Source: Hordeum vulgare subsp. vulgare | Taxonomy: Eukaryota > Streptophyta > Magnoliopsida > Poales > Poaceae | Direction of reading: 5' to 3' | NCBI RefSeq assembly: GCF_904849725.1 | Contig: NC_058523.1 | Span: 109,742,189 to 109,806,188, forward strand | DNA: 64,000 nucleotides | In this document: positions 1 to 11,722 of the stretch, piece after piece | How positions within the stretch are numbered: position 1 is the first letter of the stretch | How the letters are laid out: the number at the start of each line of letters is the position of its first letter | Notes under the pieces: generated by a model | Database searches by the model: none | Told to the model about the DNA's origin: nothing | What the model saw: only the letters and a program-made list of their open reading frames with translations | Program-made: the position numbers and the translations under genes

Positions 1-93
1 GATCACTTGTCAATACCTCCTGCTCCTCGTTGGATTCGACACTCTTACTTATCAAAAAGGCTACGATAGATCCCCTACACTTCTGGGTCATCA
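1..93 (+). repeat. 3' end of a gypsy-type LTR (fragment)
   Basis: The first bases match the terminal part of the LTRs found in antisense at 25705 (read in reverse complement): both share a GACACTCTTACTTATC block followed by a pyrimidine-rich end and finish in ATCA, as expected for an LTR that opens TGAT and closes ATCA. The rest of this LTR lies outside the window. The orientation is plus. The family name is not assigned. Confidence 0.6.
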
Positions 94-1722
94 GGCTCTC
101 AACATAATATAAAGATCAATTGGTCATCATGTGTGAGGCAATCAAGTCAAGTTTGTAGCAATCAATGTGGCATGGCAAAAGTGAAGAACGGACATTTTTG
201 CAACCAAGCATATGATAAGAACTAGTAATCCACAATTTGGATGCAAAGCACAAAGTATATATGTCATGATGCATGGCAGTGTAGCAATCATGAAGAAAAG
301 CAATAGCGCTAATATGTGTGCAAGTAATTGGTCCAAGATGACCAATATATGTCATAGTACATGCAACACAAATAGGATGAGACACAATATCCATGTTCAA
401 GAAGGATTTCACCTCAAAAGTGTGACCTTGTGCGTCCGTCACAATGCCGATGAGCAAGCAAGTGCGATGAAGAAACGCGTCAGAGTAGCATGGCTTGCTC
501 TCAAGAGCTCGAATCATCAACTCACGTGAAGTGGAAGTTAACATGTAGTTGAAGCATCCTACACATACACACAACAAAGGAAACAATGTATGTGCATGGT
601 AAACAAACACAACATCCATCATGATGGTTCTCTTCTCTTGCACATAACCGTGAGTATCACAAGAGCATGAATAATATGATGCAACAACAACAATATTCAT
701 GGTACTAGGCATATGGTGTAAGGAAGGGAGACAAGCATGCTTCACATGAAAGATGTCAAAAGCTCCAATAATATGAGAGAAAGCTATGGGGGCAATCTGA
801 TGAAAAAAGATGAATAACATTGTTGCACCCAATACATGGCAAATCATCTAGCATGAAAGAGGCAACACATGGAGACATATGACAATAAGAAATGTCAATC
901 ATAGGCAAATCATGGCAATGGTTGTCATCAACCGCATGAAAATATAAATTATGAATCATTGGAGATGCAACATAGGCAAGCGTATTGATCATGTCATGCA
1001 AACTAGTAGTGCAAAGATACAAAAAAAACTAGAGGAAATCATGGAAATCATGTCATGTGAGAAAATAATGGACATAGACGATGCACATGACATATCACAA
1101 GCATGGAAATGAAACATGATCAATATATCACCATAGGCATGGGGCACAAAGCAAACGTGGCAATAACAACTAGTATCTCCAACAAGCTTGCAAATACGCA
1201 TATAGATACGAGAATCATTGGTCATGTGTAATGCAAAGCATGGGTTAGAAATGCATGGCAAATGCATATAAATGAGCATATCATGCAAAGTGAACATGGC
1301 AATATCTGAAAAGGATATATAAAGGACAATAAGCCATAGCCATGTGAGATCCATGGATAAGAAATGCGTGAAGTATTTGCGCAAATAGGGTGCGTGGATG
1401 GTAAGCACTCCATGGTGGCGCAAGTCTTCCTTGCTCTCTAGAGCTCGTTTCGTCAACTCGTGCGCTTGCGAGGTTGACGAAGAATCATGTGTACCTACAC
1501 AACAAGGAGACACACGAAACAAAGTGTCTGCATGGTAAATGTACACATCATCCATCATGGTGTGTATGTGCAAGTGATAGTTAGCACACGATAAGAAATG
1601 CTCAAAGAAATTTTAGGCATGGTATAGGAATACGTCATCCATCATGCAATGATAGGTATTATGCTCAACATGAGTGGGACGCAAATTATAACAAGTATGT
1701 GTCCCAAGCATATGATGCATAT
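94..1722 (+). mobile_element. non-coding interior of a gypsy-like element
   Basis: AT-rich sequence dominated by words such as ATGGCA, CATCATGG and AAGCATG. It follows the LTR end at 93 and is cut at 1723 by another element. No gag, protease or polymerase motif is visible; ORFs here on either strand are low-complexity. Two diverged copies of one segment, around 490-640 and 1425-1580, share GCTCTC(A/T)AGAGCTCG and CATCCATCATG, which points to an old internal duplication. The interior is probably that of a large non-autonomous retrotransposon derivative, but identity is inferred from position. Confidence 0.45.
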
Positions 1723-3280
1723 TGATATGTCTCAAACGTATCTATAATTTTTGATGGTTTCATGTTGTTATCTTGTCAGCTTTGGATGTTTTATATACCT
1801 TTTATATCTTTTTTGGGACTAACTTATTAATTCAGTGCCAAGTGCCAGTTCCTGTTTTTTCTGTGTTTTCGACTCTTTTCAGATCTGATTTTGGAACGGA
1901 GTCCAAACGGAATAAAATCCCCGAAATAAATTTTTCCAGAACAGAAGAAGATCGGGAGACTTGAGGGCCAAGGCAGGAGGCCCACAGGGAGCCCACAAGC
2001 CCTGACGCTGCGGCCAGGGGGGCCGCGGCGACCAGGCTTGTGGCCTCCCTGGCGCTCCCTTGCCCTAGCTCTTTGGCCTATATATTCCCTAAAATCCCAG
2101 AAAAAATCAGGGCGTCCACGAAACTACTTTTCCGCCGCCGCAAGCTTCCGTTTCTGCGAGATCTCATCTGGAGACCCTTCCCGGTGCCCTGTCGGAGGGG
2201 ACTTTGGAGTTGGAGGGCTTCTACATCAACATCATTGCCTCTCCAATGACTCGTGAGTAGTCCACTTCACACCTACGGGTCCTTAGTTAGTAGCTAGATG
2301 GCTTCTTCTCTCTCTTGGATCTTCAATACAAAGTTCTCCATGATCTTCATGGAGATCTATCCGATGTAATCCTCTTTGGCGGTGTGTTTGTCGAGATCCG
2401 ATGAATTGTGGATTTGTGATCAGATTATCTATGATTTATATATGAGTCTTTGATGATTTCTTATATGCATGATTTGATATCCTTGTAAGTCTCTCCGAGT
2501 CTTGGGTTTTGTTTGGCCAACTAGATCTATGATTCTTGCAATGGGAGAAGTGCTTGGTTTTGAGTTCATACCGTGCGGTGACCTTTCCCAGTGACAGAAG
2601 GGGCAGCAAGGCACGCATCGTGTTGTTTCCATCAAGGGTAACAAGATGGGCTTTCATCATAGATTTGAGATTGTCCATCTACATCATGTCATCTTGCTTA
2701 AGGTGTTACTCTGTTCTTATGAACTCAATACACTAGATGCATGCTGGATAGCGGTCGACGTGTGGAGTAATAGTAGTAGATGCAGAAAGTATCGGTCTAC
2801 TTGTTTTGGACGTGATGCCTCTAGATATGATCATTGCCATAGATGACGTCATGACTTTGCACGGTTCTATCAATTGCTCGACAGTAATTCGTTCACCCAT
2901 CGTCTACTTGCTTTCATGAGATAAGCCACTAGTGAACACTACGGCCCCCGGGTCTATTCACAACTATCGTCTTAGCTTTTACTTTTACTTTGCTTTGTTT
3001 CCTTTTTGCTTTCAGTTCTCACTTTGCAAACAATCTATAAGGGATTGACAACCCCTTCATAGCGTTGGGTGCAAGCTCTTTGTGTTTGTGTAGGTACTTG
3101 TGACTTGACGCGATCCTCCTACTGGATCGATACCTTGGTTCTCAAACTGAGGGAAATACTTACTGCCGCAGTGCTACATCACCCTTTCCTCTTCAAGGGA
3201 ACACCAACGCAAGGCTCCAAGGCCGCGGGGAATCCTTTGCATATTTGCCAAGGAAGTCCCTATAGGCGTAGCCACCAGCA
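1723..3280 (+). repeat. 5' LTR of gypsy-like element
   Basis: It opens TGATATGTCTCAAACG and probably closes in CCACCAGCA just before a TTCCTGGCGCCATTG block that sits where a primer-binding site is expected. Homologous LTR sequence is found in antisense at 61181-62686 and, truncated, at 21455-22440. Its length of about 1.56 kb is close to the 1.51 kb of the antisense copy. The exact 3' boundary is uncertain by some tens of bases. Confidence 0.7.
2074..2090 (+). promoter_or_regulatory. LTR TATA-box region
   Basis: GGCCTATATATTCCCT lies about 355 bp into the LTR, in the place expected for the U3 promoter. The equivalent LTR fragment near 21810 has CGCCTATAAATTCCCT in the same context, so the TATA element is conserved between copies. 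Confidence 0.5.
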
Positions 3281-3570
3281 AAAGGATTCCTGGCGCCATT
3301 GCTGGGGAAGGTCTTTTGCTGCCGTAGCAGAAGGATTTCTGGCGCCGTTGCCACGGAGGAGAGATCAAGTCAAGATCTATCCAAGTAAGTGTCACAAACT
3401 CATCTCTTGCATTTACCTTTTTTGCCAGTTGTCTCCTGTTTTCCTCTCCCCCACTTCACATTTGTCGTTTTCATTTGCCTTTCTCCTTTTCCGTTTTCTT
3501 TTGCATTTTGTCATTTTCCTTTGCCACTTTTCTTGCTTGCTTGTGTTCTTATTTGTTTGTTGAAGTCATC

Positions 3571-5215
3571 ATGGCTGAAAACACCAAACTTTGCGACTTC
3601 TCGAATACTAATAATAATGATTTTATTAGTACTCCGATTGCTCCCGCCACTAGTGCGGAATCATATGAAATCAACGCTGCCTTGCTGAATATTGTTATGA
3701 AAGAGCAATTTTCTGGCCTTCCTAGTGAAGATGCCGCATCCCATCTCAATACTTTCATTGAACTTTGCGATATGCAACATAAAAGAGATGTGGATAATGA
3801 CGTCATTAAATTGAAGCTTTTTCCTTTCTCGTTGCGAGATCGCACAAAAATTTGGTTTTCTTCTTTGCCTAAAAATAGTATCGATTCTTGGGATAAGTGC
3901 AAAGATGCTTACATATCCAAGTATTTTCCGCGAGCTAAGATTATCTCTCTCCGTAACAATATCATGAATTTCAAGCAACTTGATCATGAACACGTTGCAC
4001 AATCTTGGGAGAGGATGAAGTTAATGATTATATTTTTGTCCCGCTCATGGCTTGAGTTTGTGGATGATTATACAAATCTTTTACGCTGGTTTGAATTTTG
4101 CTTCTCGCAATATCTTGGACTCCTCCTCGGGTGGAACGTTCATGGAAATCACGTTAGGAGAAGCTACAAAACTCCTAGACAATATCATGACCAACTACTC
4201 TCAGTGGCACACTGAAAGGTCACCTGCTAGCAAAAAGGTACACGCTATAGAAGAAATTAACTCTCTTAGTGCTAAGATGGACGAGTTAATGAATTTGGTT
4301 GCTAGTAGAAGTGCTCCTTTAGATCCTAATGACATGCCACTATCTTCCTTGATTGAGAGTAGCAACGCTAGTTTGGATGTTAATTTTGTTGGTAGGAACA
4401 ATTTTGGCAACAACAATGCTTTTAGAGGAAACTATGTTCCTATGCCTTTTCCTAGTAACTCCTCTAACAACTATGGCAATTCCTACAACAACACTTATGG
4501 AAATCACAACAAATTACCCTCTGATTTAGAGAGTAATATCAAAGAGTTCATCAACTCTCAAAAGATTTTCAATGCATCCATAGAGGAAAAACTACTCAAA
4601 ATAGATGATTTGGCTAAGAGCGTTGATAGGATGTCTTGTGATATTGATGCTTTGAAAGTTAGATGTGCTCCTCCCAAGGTTAACTTGGATGAAACTTTAA
4701 AAGCTATGCGTGTCTCCATGAATGAGAGCAAAGAAAGAACCTCCCAAATTCGCGCTAAGCATGAATGGTTTAAAAGGGTGCGTTCTAGTGATGCAAATCA
4801 CAAAGATCTTAAAGTGCTTGGTGTGACTCCTCTTGAATCTTTGTTTTCGTGTGTCAAACCTATTGTTGAAGGGGCTGGATATGAATCCACCTTGGTTGAA
4901 AAGCGCCCCAATGATTCGGAGTCCACCTACCTTGATGATAAAGGTGTGGAGAGTGGAGTAGAAGAAATCAAAATATTGGGTAGTAATGAAACTCCCACTT
5001 TGGATTTCAAGGAATTCAATTATGATAGTTTCTCCTTGTTTGAATGCATTTCCTTGATGCAATCCATTGCAGACTCTCCACATGCTTATAGCCAAAGCAA
5101 AGCCTTTACCGCACATATCGTAGATGCTATGACGAAATCTCTTGAAGAGAAACTCGAATTAGAAGTCTCTATACCTAGAAAACTTCATGACGAGTGGGAA
5201 CCTACTATCAAAATC
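3571..5215 (+). pseudogene. gypsy-like gag (broken)
   Basis: The reading frame opens with MAENTKLC at 3571. The first ~155 residues form a gag matrix/capsid-like region rich in charged and aromatic residues, including FPRAKI and SWERMKLM, typical of plant gypsy gag. The frame is lost near 4045-4055 and carries on in another frame, which stays open to about 5215 and contains an Asn/Gly-rich stretch (about 4400-4510) and Lys-rich helices. No CCHC zinc knuckle was seen. A second frame change near 5215 leads into the protease. With two frame breaks it cannot yield a full Gag-Pro protein. Confidence 0.75.
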
Positions 5216-5646
5216 AAAATCAAAACTATGAATGCAATGCTTTGTATGATTTGGGTGCTAGTGTTTCCGCGATTCCAAAGTCTTTATGTGATATTCTTGG
5301 TTTTCATGAGATTGAAGAGTGTTCTCTTAATTTGCATCTTGCGGATTCTACTGTCAAGAAATCCATGGGAAGGATCAACGATGTTCTTATTGTTGCAAAT
5401 AAGAACTATGTACCCGTGGATTTCATTGTACTTGACATAGATTGCAATCATTCATGTCCAATTATTCTTGGTAGACCTTTCCTAAGTACTATTGGTGCTA
5501 TCATCAATATGAAGGAAGGGAATATTAGATTTCAATTTCCTCTAAAGAAGGGCATGGAGCATTTTCCTAGAAAGAAAATAAGATTTCCTTATGAATCTGT
5601 GATGAGGGCTACTTATGGTTTGAGCACCAAAGATGACTATACGTGA
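5194..5646 (+). pseudogene. retrotransposon aspartic protease
   Basis: The retropepsin active-site region DLGASVSAIP lies near the start, and the ILGRPFLST motif, which packs under the catalytic site in plant gypsy proteases, lies about 80 residues later. The spacing and the LADSTVKK segment resemble Athila-lineage proteases. It is in a different frame from the upstream gag. The frame ends at 5646; no reverse transcriptase follows, so the element depends on another element for replication. Confidence 0.75.
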
Positions 5647-8190
5647 TTCCATCACCTTATGCCTAGCTAAGGGCGTTAAACGATAGCGCTTGTTGGGAGG
5701 CAACCCAACGAATCTATCCTTTTTCTTTCTGTTTTGTGTTTTCCACACTTTCATAATTCTGTTATGATTGTTTTTTTTGTGTTTCTTTTGTGTTTGTGCC
5801 AAGTAAAACCGTTATGATTAGTCTTGGGGATGATCGTTTTGTCATGCTGGAAAAGACAGAAACTTTCTTCTCACGAAAATAATTTTCATTTTTTATATGT
5901 AAGAGCTTTTGAGTTGATTCTTTTTGCTGCTGATTTCTACGCAAATGCTTCAGACTTTTGTAATTTTGCAGAATTTGTGAAGTACCAGAAGTATACGAAG
6001 TATACAGATTGCTACAGGTTGGTCTGCTGTTAACAGATTCTGTTTTTCTTGAGTTGGTTGCTTATTTTGATGAAACTATGGATAGTATCGGGGGGTATTA
6101 GACATGGAAGATTGAAAATACAGTAACCCAACATCAACATAAGTAGAATTTAAGTTTGCTACAGTACCTAAGGAAGTGGTGGTTTGCTTTCTTATACTAA
6201 TGTTATCATGAGTTTCTGTTTAAGTTTCGTGTTGTGAAGTTTTCAAGTTTTGGGTGAAGTTCTTATGGACAAAGAGATAAAGAGTGGCAAGAGCTCAAGC
6301 TTGGGGATGCCCAAGGCACCCCAAGTTGATTCAAGGATGCTGAAAAAAACTAAGCTTGGGGATGCCCCGGGAAGGTATCCCCTCTTTCGTCTTCAATCCA
6401 TCGGTAACGTTACTTGGGGCTATATTTTTATTCACCACATGATATGTGTTTTGCTTGGAGCGTCTTGTATCGTAGGAGTCTTTTATTTTTGTTGTGTCAC
6501 AATCTTCCTTGCTGCACACCTAGAGAGAGAGAGACATGCACTCACCGTGATTTTGTCGAGCTTCACTTATATCCTTTGATTAGACAATTCAGCTCACATG
6601 TGCTTCACTTATATCTTTAGAGCTAGTTGATTTTTGCTCTTTGTGCTTCACTTATATCTTTTAGTGCACAGCTGTGCGTGGCTTGGTAGTTGTCTTATGC
6701 TTTGAAAGTAGTCTCAAAAGGGGTAGTTATCCAAAGGGATATGAAAACTTCCACCTTCATGTGCATTGAGTAGTTAGAGAAGTTTGATTCATCTCAATTA
6801 GTTTTGAGTTGTGGTTGGGGTAATATTGAAGTTATATTAGTAAGGTGTTGTGGATCTAGAAATACTTGTGTTGAAGTTAGTGATTCCCGTAGCATGCACG
6901 TATGGTGAACCGCTATGTGATGAAGTCCGAGCATGATTAGTCTAATGATGGTCATCCTTTGTGTGGCCGTCGGGATCGCGTGATGGTTTATACCTACCAA
7001 CCCTTTCCCTAGGAGTATGCATTGAATGCTTTGTTTCGATTACTACTAAAACTTTTGCAACAAGTATATGAGTTATTCATGACTAATGTTGAGTCCATGG
7101 TTTAGATGCACTTTCACCTTCCACCATCACTATCTTCTTTAGTGCCGTGCAACTTTCGACGGTGCATAAAACCCACCATTAGCCTCCCTCAAAACAGCCA
7201 CCATACCTACCGACTATGGCTTCTTCAAAGCCATTCCGAGATATATTGCCATGCAACTACCACCATGGCATGTGCCACCATTTCTACATTGCCATTGCAT
7301 GATCATAAGATAGCTAGCATGATGTTTCCATTGATGTCTATGCCATGCTAGATCATTGTCACGGTACACTACCAAAGGCATTTCATATAGAGTCATCATT
7401 GCTCTAAGTTTTGAGTTGTAAGTGTGATGATCATCATAGATGGAGCATTGTCCCATGTGAGGAAATAAAAGAGGCCAGCGAAGCCCATTTACAAAAAGAG
7501 GCCAAAGATGCCCACAAAAAAAATTATAAAAAAAGAGGCCAAAGAGCCCACCAAAAAATGAGAGAAAAAGAGAGAAGAGACAGTGCTACTATCTTTCCAC
7601 ACTTGTGCTTATTAAGCACCATGACCTTCATGATTGAGAGTCTCTCATTTTGTCACCACCATATAGCTAGTGGGAAATTTTCATTATATAACTTGGCTTG
7701 TATATTCCAATGATAGGCTTCCTCAAAATTGCCTTAGGTCTTCGTGAGCAAGCAAGTTGGATGCACACCCACTAGTTTTCTTGAAGAGCTTTCACATACT
7801 CTTAGCTCTGGTGCATCATTTGTATGGCAATCCCTACTCATTCACGTTGATATCTATTGATGAGCATCTCCATAGCTCGTTGATATGCCTAGTCAATGTG
7901 ACCATCTTCTCCTTGTTTGCCTTGCAACCTCCACCACACTCCATTCCACTTATAGTGCTAAAACCATGGCTCATGCTCATGTATTGCGTGAGAGTTGAAA
8001 AGGTTTGAGAAAGTAAAGGTGTGAAAACAATTACTTGGCCAATACCGAGGTTGTGCATGATTTAAATTCGTTGTGCAAGGATGATAGAGCATAGCCAGAC
8101 TATATGATTTTGTAGGGATAATTTTCTTGTGGCCTTGTTATTTTGAAAGTTCATGATTACCTTGCTAGTTTGCTCGAAGTATTATTGTCT
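5647..8190 (+). mobile_element. non-coding 3' interior of gypsy-like element
   Basis: After the protease come GTTGGGAGGCAACCCAAC (near 5693, a hairpin-prone block), then AAGCTTGGGGATG words near 6296 and 6352 that resemble the family's polypurine tract, then three copies of a GCTTCACTTATATC motif (6561-6657), a purine-rich tract (7480-7580), and a segment shared with the antisense copy at 62.8-63.1 kb. No coding capacity is visible. Confidence 0.6.
6555..6662 (+). repeat. three spaced copies of a TTCACTTATATC motif
   Basis: AGCTTCACTTATATCC, GTGCTTCACTTATATC and GTGCTTCACTTATATC occur about 40-50 bp apart. The reverse complement, ATATAAGTGAAG, occurs in the related antisense element near 17398, 17530 and 17577. 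Their recurrence in two element families suggests a conserved non-coding feature. Confidence 0.65.
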
Positions 8191-8920
8191 TGTAACATCC
8201 CAATTTTCCTAATTGGGAATGTTTTACATTGTAGCTAAGCATCTTTGCATAACTGATTGAAATAAATTTAGCTCGTGAATTCCCTCGTCTTTTTGATTTG
8301 CATTTCCATTTTTCCTCGCACGAGAAGTGCCCGGAGAAAATACTCTCTTGCACGCAAGAGAGAGAGCGGAGGAAAATGACCCTCCAAAGTGCGGGCAAAT
8401 TTTTGAAATGTTGGAGCCAAGGAAACCCAAAGTTCTTTTGCAAAAATAATTGCAAAAAGAAATAAAGCAAATTGGGAATTTCTGAAAAAAAACATTTTTT
8501 TTAAGTTTTTATTTTTGCTTTGGAAAATGTTATTCGGGTAGAGATTTTGTTTTCTGATTTTTTTGGTATATAATACCATATATTAATATTTTGATTTACT
8601 TTCCTTTTTTCGTTTTTATTTTCTGTCTCGGAAAAGTTAGAGATTAGGAAGTTTTTTTTTAGAAGCAGCCGTCCGAGCGTTTTTTAGACATGGGCCGAAT
8701 CCCCACTGCCCGGGATCCCGAATCCCTTTGATTCAGTCCACCGACCCCAACCACCCCACCTCTCCCTCACTTACGTGCGGGCCCCCTGGCCGAGCTTACC
8801 CTCCCCAGCGGTCACCACCTTTCTTCCTCCTTCCAAAACCAGACCGAAACCGAGCCTCCCCAGTACCCGCGATTCCCTTCCCCGAGTCCCCCCTCTCCCT
8901 TCCTTTCTACTCCTCTCCCC

Positions 8921-8933
8921 TGGCCTATAAATA
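8921..8933 (+). promoter_or_regulatory. TATA box of the long LTR
   Basis: GGCCTATAAATACC lies about 735 bp into the LTR and immediately before a CCGCC-rich stretch that would be the start of the transcript. Position and sequence fit a U3 promoter. Confidence 0.55.
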
Positions 8934-9146
8934 CCAGCGCCTCGCCGCAGCCCCGTTCCCACCCTTACTTCGCTCCGCCGCCGCCCGAAGCCCCTGCCAC
9001 CGCCCTCACCAGCAGCCCGAGCTGCTGCCACCATCGCCTCCAGGAGCAGCCCCAGCGCCCCCTCTTCGCTCCGCCCGACCCCTCCCCCGCCGGAGGACTG
9101 CCACGCCGCCACCCCGTCGCCGCCCGCCCCACGGAGCCCCTCCTTC

Positions 9147-9474
9147 GCCGGCCATCCTCTCCCTCGCCGGAGCAGCAAGGCTGCACCACGTCTACCCCCT
9201 GGGAGCGCCACCCCGTCGCCGCCCGACGCCCCCGGAGCCCTTCCTTCGGAGGAGGAGCACCCCGCCGCCGCCTCCCCACGTCTCCACCGCCCCGGAGCTC
9301 CCCCTCCCTCGCCGGCCATCCTCTCCCTCGCCGGAGCAGCAAGGCTGCACCATGTCTACCCCCTGGGAGCGCCACCCCGTCGCCACCCGACGCCCCCGGA
9401 GCCCTTCCTTCGGAGGAGGAGCACCCCGCCGCCGCCTCCCCACGTCTCCACCGCCCCGGAGCTCCCCCTCCCTC
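9147..9474 (+). repeat. 164-bp tandem duplication in LTR
   Basis: Two head-to-tail copies, 9147-9310 and 9311-9474, begin with GCCGGCCATCCTCTCC. By eye they differ at only about two positions, so the duplication is young or homogenised. It lies in the probable transcribed leader of the LTR. The unit is not a multiple of three bases, which argues against coding constraint. Confidence 0.85.
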
Positions 9475-11572
9475 GCCGGCAGCCACGCCCCTCGCCGGAG
9501 CTACTGCCCCAGCACGGTAGTCCTTCTTCCTCTCTGTTATTTTCTCTCTTTTGTTAGTAGCCGTTGGATCTTAGCTATAGGGTGTAGATTAGATTCTTAG
9601 GTAACTCTTCGGTTTAGTTCAGCAAACCAACAGTTTTTATTTCCACTTATGATTTAACCAGCGAGTTTGTTAAGCCTAGGCCGTTTGCTCCTAGCCATGC
9701 ATCAAACACCCCTCCCAGCCAACAGTAGCTTGCCACGTGTACCCCATTAGTTAGCTAGGTTAGTTTTACTTTTTTCTGCCTGTTTGCAAAAACAGAAAGT
9801 TTCTGTTTTGTTTTGGCCACAACTTTTTATCCCGAAGTCCAATGACATTGATTCTTTTCCCAGTAGCTCACAAAGTTCCTGTAGTTTTTAAAAACATATA
9901 ATTTGTCTATGTTTGAAATTTTCAGATATAAGTTAGAGCAGATTTAGTTTGAACCTTGTTCTGCCTATTCCAGGAGTTTAAAAAATGATTTTGAGTTGAT
10001 TCTTTTTGCTACTGCTTTCTAGTGATAAAATCTTACTGTGGTAGAAGTTTCAAAAATTTTAAAATATTTTTACTGGTGTTTTCAACAGAAACAAGTTTCT
10101 GCCATACCGGCGCGTGATGAATCCTTTTGCTTACGCTTTAGCAAATCTTTACTTGTGATGTTATTTTTACTTGTGGCTTGATTGAAGTGCTTATGGTGTG
10201 CTTTGTGTTTGAATCGGTAGATCATCCAGAGTGCGAAGCGTGTTACTTAGAAGCGCTTGAGCAAGACAACTATCATCAAGGCAAGTCATTTTGATCATGT
10301 TATTTACCTATGTTTTCGATGCATGGTAGATCACCTTCTTTTCCCAATTGCATGCTGCCTAGGTACTTGGAAACTTTAGCATAAGTTGTAGTATCATGTG
10401 GTAGGAACACAACACCCCGATACTTGGCCCCGGGACGACAATTTCTTAATGCTATGCTTGAGTAGACGGGTTATCGGGTGAGTGTATACCACGAGTGATG
10501 CGAGGTTGATATAATAATCAAGACCGGCTAAGACAAGATTTTCAAGACCTCGGACGCAATGCAACTCTGGGTGAAGGACGGTTGATCGGCTCCCTGGAGA
10601 ACCCAGTGGATGCCCGGGATGCTGGAGAGGCCATGTCATCCTGCGGAAAGCTTCACCCAGGCTCGAAGAGACGGACGGAGACTTCAAGACTCAAGGCTTA
10701 CCTGCACAGCCACAAGTCATTATGGGCTCTGGCTTGGTTGGACAACGCGGCGACTCTGGACAGGCGGTGTTAGCAGATGTAGAAGAACGGTAGGAATGGA
10801 TGGGCACCAAGAGAGGGACCCATTGAAAGACCATGTTTTGATCATCCGGTCTTCAAACACCCTGAAGTGCGAGGACAAACCCGGAGGCGATCAAATCTTG
10901 TGGGGAACGTGTGCAAAACTCTGCAGAGTGCCCAACCTAATCGATTAGCCGTGTCCATGGTCATGGACAACTTGAGCCGAAGGCATTGAATTTCCCCTGA
11001 ACTCTCGACACAACTTAATAATGATGTGGGTGTTAACAACTATTTGGGTACGAGAATTGGTTGGCGGAACCATCTCGTTAACAACAAACAATGTAGTAAT
11101 ATTTTGTTTTCAACCCCTCTTGTTGTAGGATAAAACTGGCTTTATGCAAAACTTAGCCCCACTGGCCAAATATGCATGTAGAGATGGTTGATTATCATTT
11201 TACTCCTCTCTTTGATGACTTGCCGGCATATTCAATATGCTGACCTACACGGCTGCAACGTATCATGTTGCAGAGTACTTTCCCGACCAGGAGTGAGGCT
11301 ATGATCTACGCTCAGCGACATGCCCTTGGAGTCGGATGGACTCGTCTACCTGATGCTTCCGCTAGTCTTCGTTAGATATCTCATGACTTGGCCTTCAGCC
11401 ACTTTATTGTAATCCTTTATTGTAATAAAGTACTCTTTATGAGATTTCGATTAATAAAGCTGTGTGATTGCACTCATGAATATATACATTATGTACCCTG
11501 TGTGTACCGGCATGATCTTAGGATGGTACAGAAACACCAGAGGCTTGACTCGTCTTGGGTCGGGTCGCTACA

Positions 11573-11595
11573 GAAATGGTATTCAGAGCACACGC
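11573..11595 (+). other. primer-binding site (initiator-Met tRNA type)
   Basis: TGGTATTCAGAGC starts four bases after the LTR end at 11572. It matches the usual plant TGGTATCAGAGC site with one extra T. This supports the LTR boundary and the plus orientation. Confidence 0.6.
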
Positions 11596-11722
11596 TGACC
11601 TTAGGACGTAACCTCTAGGAATGGAAGAGCCTTAGGAAGAAAACTATTTTCTCTTATGTCTATAAATCTTCTATTTCCTCTTCTGATCATTTCTGACTTC
11701 TCTCCGATTTTCCAATGTTTAG

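Larger units (their letters stand above)
1723..8190 (+). mobile_element. non-autonomous gypsy-like retrotransposon (5' LTR and most of interior)
   Basis: The element starts with an LTR opening TGATATGTCTC, followed by a GGCGCC-containing primer-site region, gag, an aspartic protease and about 2.5 kb of non-coding interior. No reverse transcriptase, RNase H or integrase is present. The 7880-8190 stretch is matched in reverse complement by 62820-63140, which shows the interior of a second copy in the opposite orientation. The interior is cut at 8191 by a TGTAACATCCC LTR and does not resume in this window. The protease resembles those of the Athila lineage. Insertion was into the element that occupies 94-1722. 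Confidence 0.8.
8191..11572 (+). repeat. long LTR (3.4 kb) of a retrotransposon
   Basis: It opens TGTAACATCCC and closes GGTCGCTACA, directly followed by a TGGTATTCAGAGC sequence resembling the initiator-Met primer-binding site. It contains a TATA box (about 8924), a very GC-rich stretch (8900-9530) with a 164-bp tandem duplication, and a long AT-rich 3' part. The solo LTR at 18610-24235 has the same architecture, including a GGCAAG...TTTTGATCAT block (10280 here, 20660 there). ORFs across the GC-rich part are not regarded as genes. Confidence 0.75.

Noticed and set aside
6555..6662. possible CRISPR-like spaced repeats
   Set aside because: Only three short degenerate motifs in a plant retrotransposon interior; not a CRISPR array.
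8728..9600. 290-aa ORF and overlapping minus-strand ORFs in GC-rich DNA
   Set aside because: It is Pro/Arg/Ser-rich in all frames, contains a 164-bp out-of-frame tandem duplication, and lies within an LTR leader. High GC content explains the open frames.
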